This document shows positions 8,249 to 16,800 of a stretch of DNA of 36,439 nucleotides, one piece after another. Location of the stretch: contig JAFZHC010000060.1 of assembly GCA_017555025.1 (NCBI GenBank), positions 1 to 36,439 on the forward strand. The letters run 5' to 3'. The notes under the pieces were generated by a model. The model was not told the origin of the DNA, did not search any database, and worked only from the letters and a program-made list of their open reading frames with translations. The stretch comes from Akkermansia sp. GTDB taxonomy: Bacteria; Verrucomicrobiota; Verrucomicrobiia; Verrucomicrobiales; Akkermansiaceae. Each line of letters starts with the position of its first letter. Within the stretch, counting starts at the first letter, position 1. Both the position numbers and the translations under genes were made by a program.

Positions 8249-8683
8249 ATGCGTGGTAAGCACCGTAGACGTCGCCAACGTAAGCAGCAGGAGCAGCAGT
8301 TCCGGCAGGAGTTGCTTGCGGCGGAGGAGGCGCGACTTGCCCAAACGAACGAAGATATTGAAATACCCCGTCTGCCGTTTTACCTACGTTATTCCACGGA
8401 GGTTCTGTGTGTGTTGGTGCTTCTTTCGTTCATCAGCTGTATATTCAGCATGTGGTTTGCGGTGGCGGGTATCTTTTTTAGTGTGCTGATGTGGTGGAAC
8501 CGGAACCACAACCCGGCGGTGCGGCAGTATATCGATGCGATTGACTCGCGCGAGCCTTTACCGGGTCCGGAGGAACCGGGTATAACAGCATACAAGATTG
8601 CCTATGGCTTAACGGTACGCGATCATTACCGCAACGTGCCGGCGCATCTGCGCCGTAAGAGCCTTTTTGGTAAATATGATTAA
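8249..8683 (+). CDS. Small two-helix membrane protein of unknown function (144 aa)
   Basis: I do not recognise the family. The N-terminus is strongly basic and then Gln/Glu-rich (RGKHRRRRQRKQQEQQ), suggesting a charged cytoplasmic coiled or nucleic-acid-contacting segment of ~40 residues. Two adjacent hydrophobic stretches follow (about 50-85: EVLCVLVLLSFISCIFSMWF and AVAGIFFSVLMWW). After them comes a polar C-terminus with a PGPEEPG turn and a basic end. An in-frame GTG at 8243 is a possible start, but it lies next to the -10 box, so ATG 8249 is preferred. A terminator-like hairpin follows at 8698. Single gene, not in an obvious operon. Confidence 0.7.
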   Translation: MRGKHRRRRQRKQQEQQFRQELLAAEEARLAQTNEDIEIPRLPFYLRYSTEVLCVLVLLSFISCIFSMWFAVAGIFFSVLMWWNRNHNPAVRQYIDAIDSREPLPGPEEPGITAYKIAYGLTVRDHYRNVPAHLRRKSLFGKYD

Positions 8684-8697
8684 GTGAATGCGCCCGG

Positions 8698-8727
8698 CGT
8701 TGCTTCCTTGCGGGCAGCGGCATTTTT
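8698..8727 (+). terminator. Probable terminator after the 144-aa gene
   Basis: CGTTGC (8698-8703) pairs with GCAGCG (8714-8719), including one G-T pair, and is followed shortly by TTTTT (8723-8727). The stem is shorter than in the second copy at 10821-10854, which has the same core. Confidence 0.55.
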
Positions 8728-8742
8728 GCGTAAAGATGGTAA
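8698..8742 (+). repeat. 45-bp direct repeat, copy 1
   Basis: Identical to 10825-10869 except for one base (CA against CG just before the T run). It includes the terminator hairpin and a further GCGTAAAGATGGTAA beyond it, so the identity exceeds what a terminator alone needs. Confidence 0.9.
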
Positions 8743-8877
8743 ATCGAATGTGATTTTTTGATAGGACTTAGAAAATGCTTGATATGATAATTAACTGTGA
8801 TAGTCTTGTTTAGGTATTATTTCTGATAACAAAAATCGCCTTGTTTCTATAGGCGTTAGTTTAATTTTTAAAGATAT

Positions 8878-10782
8878 ATGATGGATAGAGTGGTATTATT
8901 GTTTTCGTTTGGAATACTCACCTTTTTGAGTCGAGCTCATTCAGTTGTATTCCAATATGAATCAGGATGGGCTTTTTTTGATGTTGTGTTTTTGTTGGTT
9001 ATCGGTTTTTTGTTGTTATTGTCATACTTGTATGGTGATGTCAAAAAACTAAAAGAGCTTCCATGGAAATCATGGAAAACGGTATGGTGTGTTTTCTTTT
9101 CTTTTTCCTGGTATATCAGAGATAATTGGTATTGGGCTAAAAAACTGGTTAGTACCTCTTCTATAAGTCCAGAGTTTCATCCTTTATTTTCAAAAATAAT
9201 GTTTCCTGTATGGATTGTGTTATTAGTAATATCGGCAATTCCATTGATATACATTACAGCTAATCTTCCGGCTCTTTCTGTTGAATATGGGAAAATAAAA
9301 CATTTTTTAGTATCGAAGTTTAAACAATTATCTTTAAAGAAGTTCAGTATAAATGTTAAGATTATTCTCATACTGTCAGTAGTATATGTTGCGCTGCCTA
9401 GTTTATGCTTTTTATTGGGCTGGGTGCAATGGTATATTGCCCTTCCGGTGGCAATTATGTTGCTAGTAGGTTCATATATTGTATGTTCCCGTTATGCGTC
9501 TGAAAGGATTGTTCGTATCAATGGATGGGAAGCGTTAGCTCTGCTTGGAGGAACTTTAATATGCATTTTTGTTGCTGATTCTATAGGATTTATGGGGCAG
9601 GTGGTACAGAGTTTTGATGCTCCCTATCGAAACGCAATGTATAACACATTGGTGCAACAGCCTTGGCCCGTATTTAGTAGTTATAATGACTACATGGTAT
9701 ACTATCATGCATTTTGGTTACCACCGGCATTATTGAGTAAATGCCTAGGTTGTGGGCAGTGGGTTATATTGTCTGTTTGGTCCTTTGTAGGAATCTTTTT
9801 GGTATTTTTAGTGTTATTTACCAGATTCAGGGCTCGTACACTTTTTATATTTATATTGCTTCTCTTTATCGGTTCTGTATATGACCATGTTCGTAGGCCA
9901 TTTTTTGATGCCTATGTTCTCGGTTCTCATTCTAGAAATGAATGGCATAATATTGTTTATACGTCTGTGTGGGTTTCTATCAGAGATATTTATCATGCGA
10001 CAATCGTTCCTTTATTGATATTATCGCTGATGTATACTCGACTGGTGAAATATGAAGCCTACATATTTGTTGCTGCTTTCATGGTAGCTTGCGGACCTAT
10101 GCAAGCCTTGACTTCTTTACCCCTAATTTTGATTTGGTTACTGCCTTCGCTTAAGAAGAGCGGTTATCTTTGCAAGTTTGTGACAGGGATAACGTGGTTA
10201 GCTGTACCGGCTGTGTTCCTCTCTGCTTACTACATTTTGCATGGCAATGAGTCTATTGGATACTCTACAATATTTCACGAATTGCCACATTTTAAAATTC
10301 AGCCATATACTCGATTGCTAATATATGCAAGTATGGTGTTTTTTATGTTGTGCCCACTTATCGTTATTTTTAAGCGCAATGTAATTAAAGATACTTATAA
10401 GATTCTACTGGTTATATTATCTGTGCTTTTGCCTCTTATTTGGGTGGGAAAATGGCATAATGAGTTGTTATTCAAAGGTAGCTTAGTTATTTCTTTCTTA
10501 TTGGCTGTGGTGTATTCTCGCAAGTTTTTCCGTAGCAGGTGGGATGTTAAATTTTTGCTGTGTTTGTTGTTTGTTCTTTCCGCAAGTCGCTCGTTGTATG
10601 ACGTATCGGACAGAGTAATTAAAAATCATACCTATGCGCCTGAAATGATGAAAACTAACTTTAGAGATAATTGGAATGGTCATATGAATCATAAAGAAGA
10701 TTCTGTGTATTGTAATTTTTTTGGACGTACACCATCTATGAATGTATTGTATGATAAAGCAGGGGAGTCGCCTATCAAATAA
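8878..10782 (+). CDS. Polytopic membrane protein, GT-C-like (634 aa)
   Basis: About 12 or more hydrophobic segments span residues ~1-570, followed by a polar C-terminal tail of ~60 residues. Features recalling GT-C-fold glycosyltransferases and related uncharacterised membrane proteins are the loop FDAPYRNAMYNTLVQQPWPV with YNDYMVYYHAFWLPPAL after it (about 240-280), and a late HNELLFKGSL segment (about 523-532). No catalytic residue can be assigned with confidence, so a lipid-linked sugar transferase or polymerase role is only a suggestion. The gene is visibly AT-rich relative to its neighbours and is bracketed by 45-bp direct repeats, both signs of acquisition. ATG 8878 and ATG 8881 are both possible starts. 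There is no clear Shine-Dalgarno site. Confidence 0.75.
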   Translation: MMDRVVLLFSFGILTFLSRAHSVVFQYESGWAFFDVVFLLVIGFLLLLSYLYGDVKKLKELPWKSWKTVWCVFFSFSWYIRDNWYWAKKLVSTSSISPEFHPLFSKIMFPVWIVLLVISAIPLIYITANLPALSVEYGKIKHFLVSKFKQLSLKKFSINVKIILILSVVYVALPSLCFLLGWVQWYIALPVAIMLLVGSYIVCSRYASERIVRINGWEALALLGGTLICIFVADSIGFMGQVVQSFDAPYRNAMYNTLVQQPWPVFSSYNDYMVYYHAFWLPPALLSKCLGCGQWVILSVWSFVGIFLVFLVLFTRFRARTLFIFILLLFIGSVYDHVRRPFFDAYVLGSHSRNEWHNIVYTSVWVSIRDIYHATIVPLLILSLMYTRLVKYEAYIFVAAFMVACGPMQALTSLPLILIWLLPSLKKSGYLCKFVTGITWLAVPAVFLSAYYILHGNESIGYSTIFHELPHFKIQPYTRLLIYASMVFFMLCPLIVIFKRNVIKDTYKILLVILSVLLPLIWVGKWHNELLFKGSLVISFLLAVVYSRKFFRSRWDVKFLLCLLFVLSASRSLYDVSDRVIKNHTYAPEMMKTNFRDNWNGHMNHKEDSVYCNFFGRTPSMNVLYDKAGESPIK

Positions 10783-10820
10783 ATGAAAGTAAAAGGGCTC
10801 TCGTTTGTGTAGAGAGGTTG

Positions 10821-10854
10821 ACGCCGTTGCTTCCTTGCGGGCAGCGGCGTTTTT
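10821..10854 (+). terminator. Terminator after the GT-C-like membrane protein
   Basis: ACGCCGTTGC (10821-10830) pairs with GCAGCGGCGT (10841-10850), a 10-bp stem with one G-T pair, followed by a T run to 10854. It overlaps copy 2 of the 45-bp direct repeat. Confidence 0.8.
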
Positions 10855-10869
10855 GCGTAAAGATGGTAA
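10825..10869 (+). repeat. 45-bp direct repeat, copy 2
   Basis: Matches 8698-8742 at 44 of 45 positions. The unit between equivalent points is 2127 bp and contains only the AT-rich membrane-protein gene. Confidence 0.9.
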
Positions 10870-10889
10870 GTGGGTCGAGGATTTAGCGG

Positions 10890-10918
10890 TTGACAAGTAT
10901 TAGCGGATGATGTATGGT
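10890..10918 (+). promoter_or_regulatory. Sigma70-like promoter of the 168-aa exported protein
   Basis: TTGACA (10890-10895), a 17-bp spacer and TATGGT (10913-10918). The -10 overlaps an in-frame ATG at 10914, so that ATG cannot start translation from this promoter. The expected start near 10925 leaves about 10 nt before ATG 10935. Confidence 0.6.
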
Positions 10919-10934
10919 GCCAACAGACCGCAAT

Positions 10935-11441
10935 ATGAAGTATTTTGTTGTTAGTGTAGTTGTAGCAGTTTTGCTTGTTTGCTTTTCGCTAGGCAGGTAT
11001 GTGTGGGGCTGTAATCATGAATCGATACAACTATATAATTGGTTGCCTGTAGAAGAAGCGGTTTCATTTGGGGTTGAAGATATGAAAAAATACATATCGG
11101 AGTGCAGTATTGTTGTCGAAATTGACAAGGTTGATATGACCTATGATCGCTCGCTGAATACGGAAACGAAACTCACGCGTGTGTTTCATGTGAGGAAGGT
11201 TATCAAAGGTAAAATCTCTCCGGGGACGTGTTTTTATGATGAACTATATCCGGAGGAAAATATGTCGCAAGCCGGTATCACAACGACTCGCTACGAGGGG
11301 AGGTATTGGCTCCTGTTGAAAGCGGATTGTGTAGCTCCGTGTGAGGAGGGAAGGTGCTATATCGATAGGTCTGAGGCGTACGTATACTCTTACTTTGTTT
11401 TCGGTGATGATGTGCTGAGATTGATAGAGCCAACTTCCTAA
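10935..11441 (+). CDS. Small exported or membrane-anchored protein of unknown function (168 aa)
   Basis: ATG 10935 gives MKYFVVSVVVAVLLVCFSLGRYVWGC, a typical hydrophobic export signal or N-terminal anchor. The longer in-frame start at 10914 sits inside the predicted -10 box. The mature part (~140 residues) has a strand-rich pattern with IVVEIDKVDMTYD, RVFHVRKVIKGKISPGTCFYDE and ARYEG-like YEGRYWLLLKAD segments. The VxKGKIxPG arrangement is reminiscent of NTR/TIMP-like beta-barrel proteins, but this is a weak resemblance. Cysteines occur in C-x4-EE-x-C order near the C-terminus (CVAPCEEGRC). Moderately AT-rich. It stands alone, with a MITE-like inverted repeat right after its stop. Confidence 0.65.
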   Translation: MKYFVVSVVVAVLLVCFSLGRYVWGCNHESIQLYNWLPVEEAVSFGVEDMKKYISECSIVVEIDKVDMTYDRSLNTETKLTRVFHVRKVIKGKISPGTCFYDELYPEENMSQAGITTTRYEGRYWLLLKADCVAPCEEGRCYIDRSEAYVYSYFVFGDDVLRLIEPTS

Positions 11442-11458
11442 AAATTATATATGAATAC

Positions 11459-11631
11459 GCGTCGGAACAATTAGAAATCCGAAAGAAGGAGTTTTTTGAG
11501 TTTTCACATAGTATACAACAGTTTCATTGCAAAGAAAAGAGGCAAGCGCGGGTTCATAAGTTAGGTGTGCTTCTGGCTCGTGCTTCTTACAACGAGTCTC
11601 TTCGCTCCGGTTGTCTAATTGTTCCAACGCG
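11459..11631. repeat. MITE-like element with ~24-35-bp imperfect terminal inverted repeats
   Basis: The left end (11459-11482, CGCGTCGGAACAATTAGAAA...) and right end (11608-11631, ...GTCTAATTGTTCCAACGCG) are complementary at about 20 of 24 positions. Weaker pairing extends inward. The element is ~173 bp, AT-rich in the left half and has no credible reading frame. No clear target-site duplication is visible. It could instead act as a long hairpin terminator for the preceding gene, which has no other one. Confidence 0.6.
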
Positions 11632-11672
11632 TTATAAAATGTTATTTATAGTAATGCTCGGTAAAATCCACC

Positions 11673-11701
11673 TTGCCACCTGAGGGGAGATGTGCTATAC
11701 T
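11673..11701 (+). promoter_or_regulatory. Sigma70-like promoter of the MATE exporter
   Basis: TTGCCA (11673-11678), a 17-bp spacer and TATACT (11696-11701). The start is predicted near 11708. The -35 end and first spacer bases (CACCTGAGGGGA, 11677-11688) recur at the same register in the alaS promoter. Confidence 0.7.
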
Positions 11702-11709
11702 TCAGCTTG

Positions 11710-11750
11710 ATGACAGGGGTGAAAACTCCGGTCATAGATGACCATTCATC
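11710..11750 (+). promoter_or_regulatory. Tandem hairpins in the 5' leader of the MATE exporter
   Basis: Hairpin 1 is 11710-11735: ATGAC-A-GGGGT, loop GAAA, ACTCC-G-GTCAT, an 11-position stem with one A-G mismatch and a GNRA tetraloop. Hairpin 2 is 11737-11750: GATGA, loop CCAT, TCATC, which buries the upstream ATG at 11738. The first stem begins at about +3 of the predicted transcript. The arrangement could regulate translation, but it does not match a riboswitch class I can name. Confidence 0.45.
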
Positions 11751-11764
11751 ACTTTTGCAGGTAT

Positions 11765-13147
11765 ATGGCGAAAGACGAAAAACTTCTGGAGCTGGAGCAA
11801 CGGTCCATCTGGCCGCTGCTGGTGAGTTATTCGCTGCCGGCTATCACGGGCATGGCGGCTATGTCGATTTACAACATTGTGGGTGCCATTTATGTGGGTG
11901 AGTGGTGCGGTGCGTATGCGGTGACGGCCATGGCTTTGATTTTCCCCGTTATCAACCTGATGGTGGCTGTGGGTACGCTTGTGGGGCTGGGTAGTGCGGC
12001 GTGTGCCAGTATAGCGCTGGGGCAGGGCAAGTACCGCCGGGCAGAGCGTATATTGGGGCATTGTCTGGTGTTGAGTTTCCTGACGAGTGTGGTGGTGGGG
12101 TGGCTGCCGCTGCCGTGGATTGATGACATCATGCTGATGTTCGGGGCCGATGAAAACACGTTGAAACCGTCTGTGGACTACATGCTGGTGCTGATGCTGT
12201 GGTTCCCCTTCAACTCGGTTTTCCTGGGGTTGAACCATCTGATGCGCGCGAGCGGTTATCCCAAGAAGGCGATGGTGAGCCTTCTGATTTCGATGGTGGT
12301 GAATGTGTTGGTGGCACCGCTTTTCATCTACACCTTTGATTGGGGGATTGCCGGTGCCGGTATTGCTACTGCGGTGGCTCAGACGGTGGGGCTTGCATGG
12401 GTACTGGCTCACTTTTGCCGCAAGACCAGCGTGTTGCGTTTCTGCCGCGGTATCTATGCCCTCAACTGGCCGCTGACGCGCCGTATTTGCACCATCGGCA
12501 TGCCGCCCTGCCTGCTCAACATTGTGGGCTGTGTGGTGGTGCTGGTGTTCAACAAGCTCTTCCTGCATTACGATGGGCAGATGGGCGTGGGTGCCTATGG
12601 TGTGGTGAACCGCGTGATTTTCTTCTTTGTGATGATAGTGGCCGGCATTACGCAGGGCATGCAGCCGATTGCCGGGTATAACCTGGGGCTGGGCAAGTTC
12701 TGCCGTGTGCGCAAGGTGCTCATCTGCGCCATGATTTTTGCAACGGCGGTGACGACTTTGGGCACGCTGTTTGTGCAAATATTCCCGCGTGAGATTGTGA
12801 GCCTCTTTGTGAAGGAGACGGATGCCAATGCGACGCAGCTTATTACCATCGCCACCTATGGTATTACCGTTATCAGCCTGATGTTCCCCTTTGTGGGCTC
12901 TCAGATGGTTATTAGTAACTTCTTCCAATCCATCGGTCGACCGGTCATGAGTATCTTCCTTACGCTGACTCGCCAGCTCATTTTTCTGCTCCCCTGCCTA
13001 GCCGTGCTGCCGATGCGGATGGGGGAACCGGGTATTTGGTACTCGCAGGTGGTGTCGGATGCGCTGGCCGTTATACTTGGATTTACCGTGATAACCCTCT
13101 TCATGAAGCGCTACTTCAAGAAGGATGTCTGCCTGCCGGGATTGTAA
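11765..13147 (+). CDS. MATE-family multidrug/toxin efflux transporter
   Basis: About 460 residues with 12 predicted membrane helices in two homologous halves, the size and layout of MATE (NorM/MepA-type) antiporters. These expel cationic drugs or metabolites using an ion gradient. Family-like segments are LLVSYSLPAITGMAAMSIYN then IVGAIYVG near the N-terminus, YPKKAMVSLLISMVVNVLVA in the first half and ITQGMQPIAGYNLGLGK opening the second half. ATG 11765 is chosen because AGG lies just upstream and the protein then starts MAKDEKLLELEQRS. ATG 11738 is in frame but lies in a hairpin. The gene has its own promoter with a structured leader. The RdgB gene follows after 51 bp and may be cotranscribed. 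Substrate unknown. Confidence 0.9.
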   Translation: MAKDEKLLELEQRSIWPLLVSYSLPAITGMAAMSIYNIVGAIYVGEWCGAYAVTAMALIFPVINLMVAVGTLVGLGSAACASIALGQGKYRRAERILGHCLVLSFLTSVVVGWLPLPWIDDIMLMFGADENTLKPSVDYMLVLMLWFPFNSVFLGLNHLMRASGYPKKAMVSLLISMVVNVLVAPLFIYTFDWGIAGAGIATAVAQTVGLAWVLAHFCRKTSVLRFCRGIYALNWPLTRRICTIGMPPCLLNIVGCVVVLVFNKLFLHYDGQMGVGAYGVVNRVIFFFVMIVAGITQGMQPIAGYNLGLGKFCRVRKVLICAMIFATAVTTLGTLFVQIFPREIVSLFVKETDANATQLITIATYGITVISLMFPFVGSQMVISNFFQSIGRPVMSIFLTLTRQLIFLLPCLAVLPMRMGEPGIWYSQVVSDALAVILGFTVITLFMKRYFKKDVCLPGL

Positions 13148-13198
13148 GCAATAAGCTGCTTTTCCGGCGTGGTGTATCAATTTTCAATTGCAGATTTT

Positions 13199-13804
13199 AT
13201 GAAAAAAACGTTGATTGTTGCTACGCGCAATGCGCACAAAGCTCAGGAGATTGCGGCCATTCTACCGCCGCATTTTGAGGTACGCACTCTGGCAGATTAC
13301 CCGGATGCGCCCGAGATTGAGGAAACCGGAACGACCTTTGCGGCGAACGCCGCGCTGAAGGCCTGCGGTATATCCGCTCTGCTGCCGGGGCTGGTGCTGG
13401 CAGACGATTCGGGTCTGTGTGTGGACGCTCTGGATGGTGCTCCCGGGGTGATGTCTGCCCGCTATGCCGGTGAGCATGGTAATGATGCCGCTAACAATGC
13501 CCGCCTACTGCAAGAGCTTGCCGGATTGCCGGCTCCGCACAGCGCACGCTTTATGTGCGCTATGTGTGTGGCTGAGGGCGGGCAGGTGCTGGCCGAGTTT
13601 GAAGGTAAGGTTGAGGGGTGCATTACCCTGAGCCCTGCCGGTGAGCATGGTTTTGGTTATGACCCCCTCTTTGTGCCTGCCGGGTATGATTGCACGATGG
13701 CACAATTGTCGGCTGAGCAGAAAAACAGCATTTCGCACCGCGCCAATGCCCTGCAGCAGTTGATGGATTGGTTCCGTACCCCGGCGAGCGGCACATCGGC
13801 CTGA
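13199..13804 (+). CDS. rdgB: RdgB/HAM1 family non-canonical purine NTP pyrophosphatase (XTP/dITP diphosphatase)
   Basis: This 201-aa protein hydrolyses dITP, XTP and dHAPTP to monophosphates, keeping deaminated purines out of DNA and RNA. It starts MKKTLIVATRNAHKAQEIAA (nucleotide-binding ATRN..K). It also has TFAANAALKA, the central LADDSGLCVDALDGAPGVMS then ARYAG, HGFGYDPLFVP and the terminal ISHRANAL, all hallmark motifs in the expected order. Its length is normal for the family. ATG 13199 is preferred over an upstream in-frame start at 13169, since the conserved protein begins at MKK. No strong Shine-Dalgarno site. It lies 51 bp after the MATE gene with no terminator between, so probably in the same transcript. 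Confidence 0.93.
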   Translation: MKKTLIVATRNAHKAQEIAAILPPHFEVRTLADYPDAPEIEETGTTFAANAALKACGISALLPGLVLADDSGLCVDALDGAPGVMSARYAGEHGNDAANNARLLQELAGLPAPHSARFMCAMCVAEGGQVLAEFEGKVEGCITLSPAGEHGFGYDPLFVPAGYDCTMAQLSAEQKNSISHRANALQQLMDWFRTPASGTSA

Positions 13805-13881
13805 GAGCGGGTGGCGGAATATTGCGATTTTTTTCGCGTTTGCGAGGGTGAGACGTATTAGTACTATTAAAGAGCAGAGTT

Positions 13882-16800
13882 ATGAAAAGTTACATAGGTT
13901 TCATGATGGCGCTGTCGGGGGTGGTTGCGGCAGATTCCGTGAATGTGTCGCACAACAGCCGAAGTGTGGTAATTAAGTTTGATGAGCCCGTGGTGCCGCT
14001 CAGCGTGGTGGAAAACAGCTACAATGATAAAGCCACACCGCAGGAGCGAGGTTTGGAGCTTTTCGACCTTACCGGTTGTGAGTCTCAGTATCTCCCGGAG
14101 GCTCGTTGGCTGGATCAGGACCGCTTGCAGTTGACCTACCGCAAGGGATTTGAAGGCAATACCGTCTTTCGTGTAGCGTTCAAACCGGGGGCGGCACAGT
14201 ACTTGAGCGGCAACAAGATGCCGCAGCCTGTATTTGAGTTCAGCTATCAAGCCCGGCCCCTGAGCAGTACCCATGTGAATGAGGGCTTGCCCCGTGAGGG
14301 TGTGTGCCTGTATGTGCAGGAGCCGCTTACGAAGGCACAGCTCGCATTTTCTCATGCCGATGCGGTGACTTATGAATTCCGCGAGGTGGTGAATGAGAGG
14401 CAGCTGAGGGGAACCGGCAAGCGCTATGGGCGTACCGTTGCCGGCGATGCACGACCGGCGCAGGTAAAACATCTGCCGGCGCAGCGGGCATTCAGTATTC
14501 TCTGGGCCGGCCGTAAGGTAGAAGATATTAAGAAAGAAGAGATGGCTGCGATGACTCCCGATACCGTTCTGCCCGGTTATGTATTGGTAGAGCCGGTAGC
14601 AGAGCTGCCAGCCGGTCATGATTGGGAGCTGGTGGTTGCTCCGGCTGAGGGTACCGATTTGTGCGACAATGTCTATAGCGTGAATGCTGCGGAGCCCTTA
14701 CGCATGGCTGTATCGGATGTAGTGACGAGTAAGGGTGAGAAGGCGGCGCATGAGTTACAGCTCAGCTTCAATGCCCCCGTGCTGAAGAGTGAAGCGGTGG
14801 ATATCTTCCGTCGCATTGAGTTGAATGTCGGCGAGGCGAAGGCCGTTAACAGCGAAGATGGACGTAGCAAAACCATTACCCTGCCGGATGGCCGCACGCT
14901 GGAGTTCAGCCTGAAAGAATTTGAGCGTGAGTACCAATCGCGTATGGCCTACATGAAGCACAATAGCGAGGCTCGCAAATCGTACAGCTACAACCCACCC
15001 TACACGCAGCAGTTATTGCTGTCGGTAAAGGGAACGGCCGCTCTGCCGCAGGTGCTTGATGTGACGATGCCTGCCGGGCTGCGGGCTATGCTGGGTGCAG
15101 AGAGTAAGGAGGCTCAGCGTATGCGCATATCGCTTACTCCCGGCGTGCCTCGGCTGGACGCGCAACGCGGCATCACACAGCCGGCCTTGCTGCCGGATAG
15201 CGGTGAGCACAAGCTGCACGTGGGAGCCTACAACCTCAGCAAGTTGCAGGTAAGTGCCGCTCGGTTGACGCCGGAGCAATTTCTGGAATATGTCGATATG
15301 TTACAGCAGGTATCGTTCGGGCAAGTGCCAGAGCTGGCTGCTGCTCAGTATAATCTTGCACGTCTGAAGACCTGCCGTGGGATTGCCGGCATGGAGGTGA
15401 GCAGCAATGAAATACGCATCGCAGAGCGACGCGTGAAGAACCTGCTGAAGAATGTACCCGATACCGCAGCTCTGCGCTCTCGCCTGAAGGGGGTAGAATT
15501 CTCCCCAGCGTTGGAATTGCCGGTTGAGGCTTCGGGGGCAGCTGGGTTACTGTCGACCGACGTTGCTATTAATCTGGACACCGTGACGGGAGGCCGGGCT
15601 CTGCCGGGGTTCTACCTGCTCTCGGTACGTCGTGAGCCTGTAGCTGAGGTGCAGGAACAACTGCGGCGTGTGGGTGTCGACCCTGCTTGCTACACCAGCG
15701 AAGAGTGGTACTCGGTACTGTTGACCAACCTGAATGTTATCTGCGGAGCTGATGCCGTGGTGGCCACGCGCCTGAGCGATGGTGCCCCTGTGCAGCAGGC
15801 TCGGTTGTTGCAGAAGAATAAAGAGCCGATTGCCATGCAATACGGCGTGGGGGTGGTACCGAGCGAGAGGAATACCCGCAATCGCAACCGCTGGCTGGTA
15901 ATGCAGAGCGGTGAGGATTATTTCCCTGTGAATTGGATTGACCGTGGTGTGCGACTGGATGATGACTGCCGCATGGAACTGGTTCGCGACCGTGGCACCT
16001 ATCGCCCGGGTGAGCAGGTACATTTGCGTGGTGTGTTGCGCCATGTGAGCCCGGCGGGTAAGGCCTCCATCCCCGCGGTTCGTTCTGTTGAGCTGAGTGT
16101 CAACCGGCCGAATGGTACCCGCTTGCTGGAGAAGAAGCTGCCCGTGAATGAATACGGTGCGTTTGAATATGAGTTTACGCTGCCGGAGGGTGATGAGGAT
16201 GTAACGGGCGACTACCGCGTGTTGGCTTTTTGCGATGATTTCCGTGCCTATGACTATGTGCCTTGTCAGGTCTTCCGGCGCGATGCCTTTGAGGTGAAGA
16301 GCGAGCTGACGTTACAACCGGTGCGCCCCTCTGAGTATAAGGTGAAGGTGAGCGCCACCGACCTCAATGGCAGCCCCTTGAGCGGTGCACGCGTGAAGTT
16401 GTATACCCATGTCAACCAGTCCGCGACCGTTCCTCGCAATGCCGCTCCTCAGCAGCCGCAGCAACTTACCCTAGGGGCTGACGGCACGGCGGAGTACAGC
16501 GCTTCATTGCCGGACCTGCAACCTGATCAAGTATACAATTCCGTGAGCATCAGCGGCGTGGTCAGCAATGACCGCGAGGAAGTGCTCCGCCTGCCGGGGC
16601 AGAGCTGCAGTTTCTACCCGGCTGATTTTACCGCCGAGCTGCGCGATAGCCATGTGATTGTGCTCCATCAGGTGGTGGGGCAGGGCGAGCAGAGCCGCGT
16701 GCTGAATCGTGCTCAGACGGTGCACCTGCGCCTGTTGTCCTATCTGCCGCATGAGGAGGAACTGCCCAATGGTGTGGTGATTGAGGATTCGCGCCGTCTG

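Noticed and set aside
11710..11750. Calling the MATE leader a guanidine-II riboswitch
   Set aside because: There are two hairpins before an exporter gene, but the loops are GAAA and CCAT instead of the ACGR loops of that class.
11732..12928. 398-aa minus-strand frame rich in His and Gln opposite the MATE gene
   Set aside because: Composition (HHQ runs) is typical of the antisense of a GC-rich membrane-protein gene. The plus frame encodes a clear MATE transporter.
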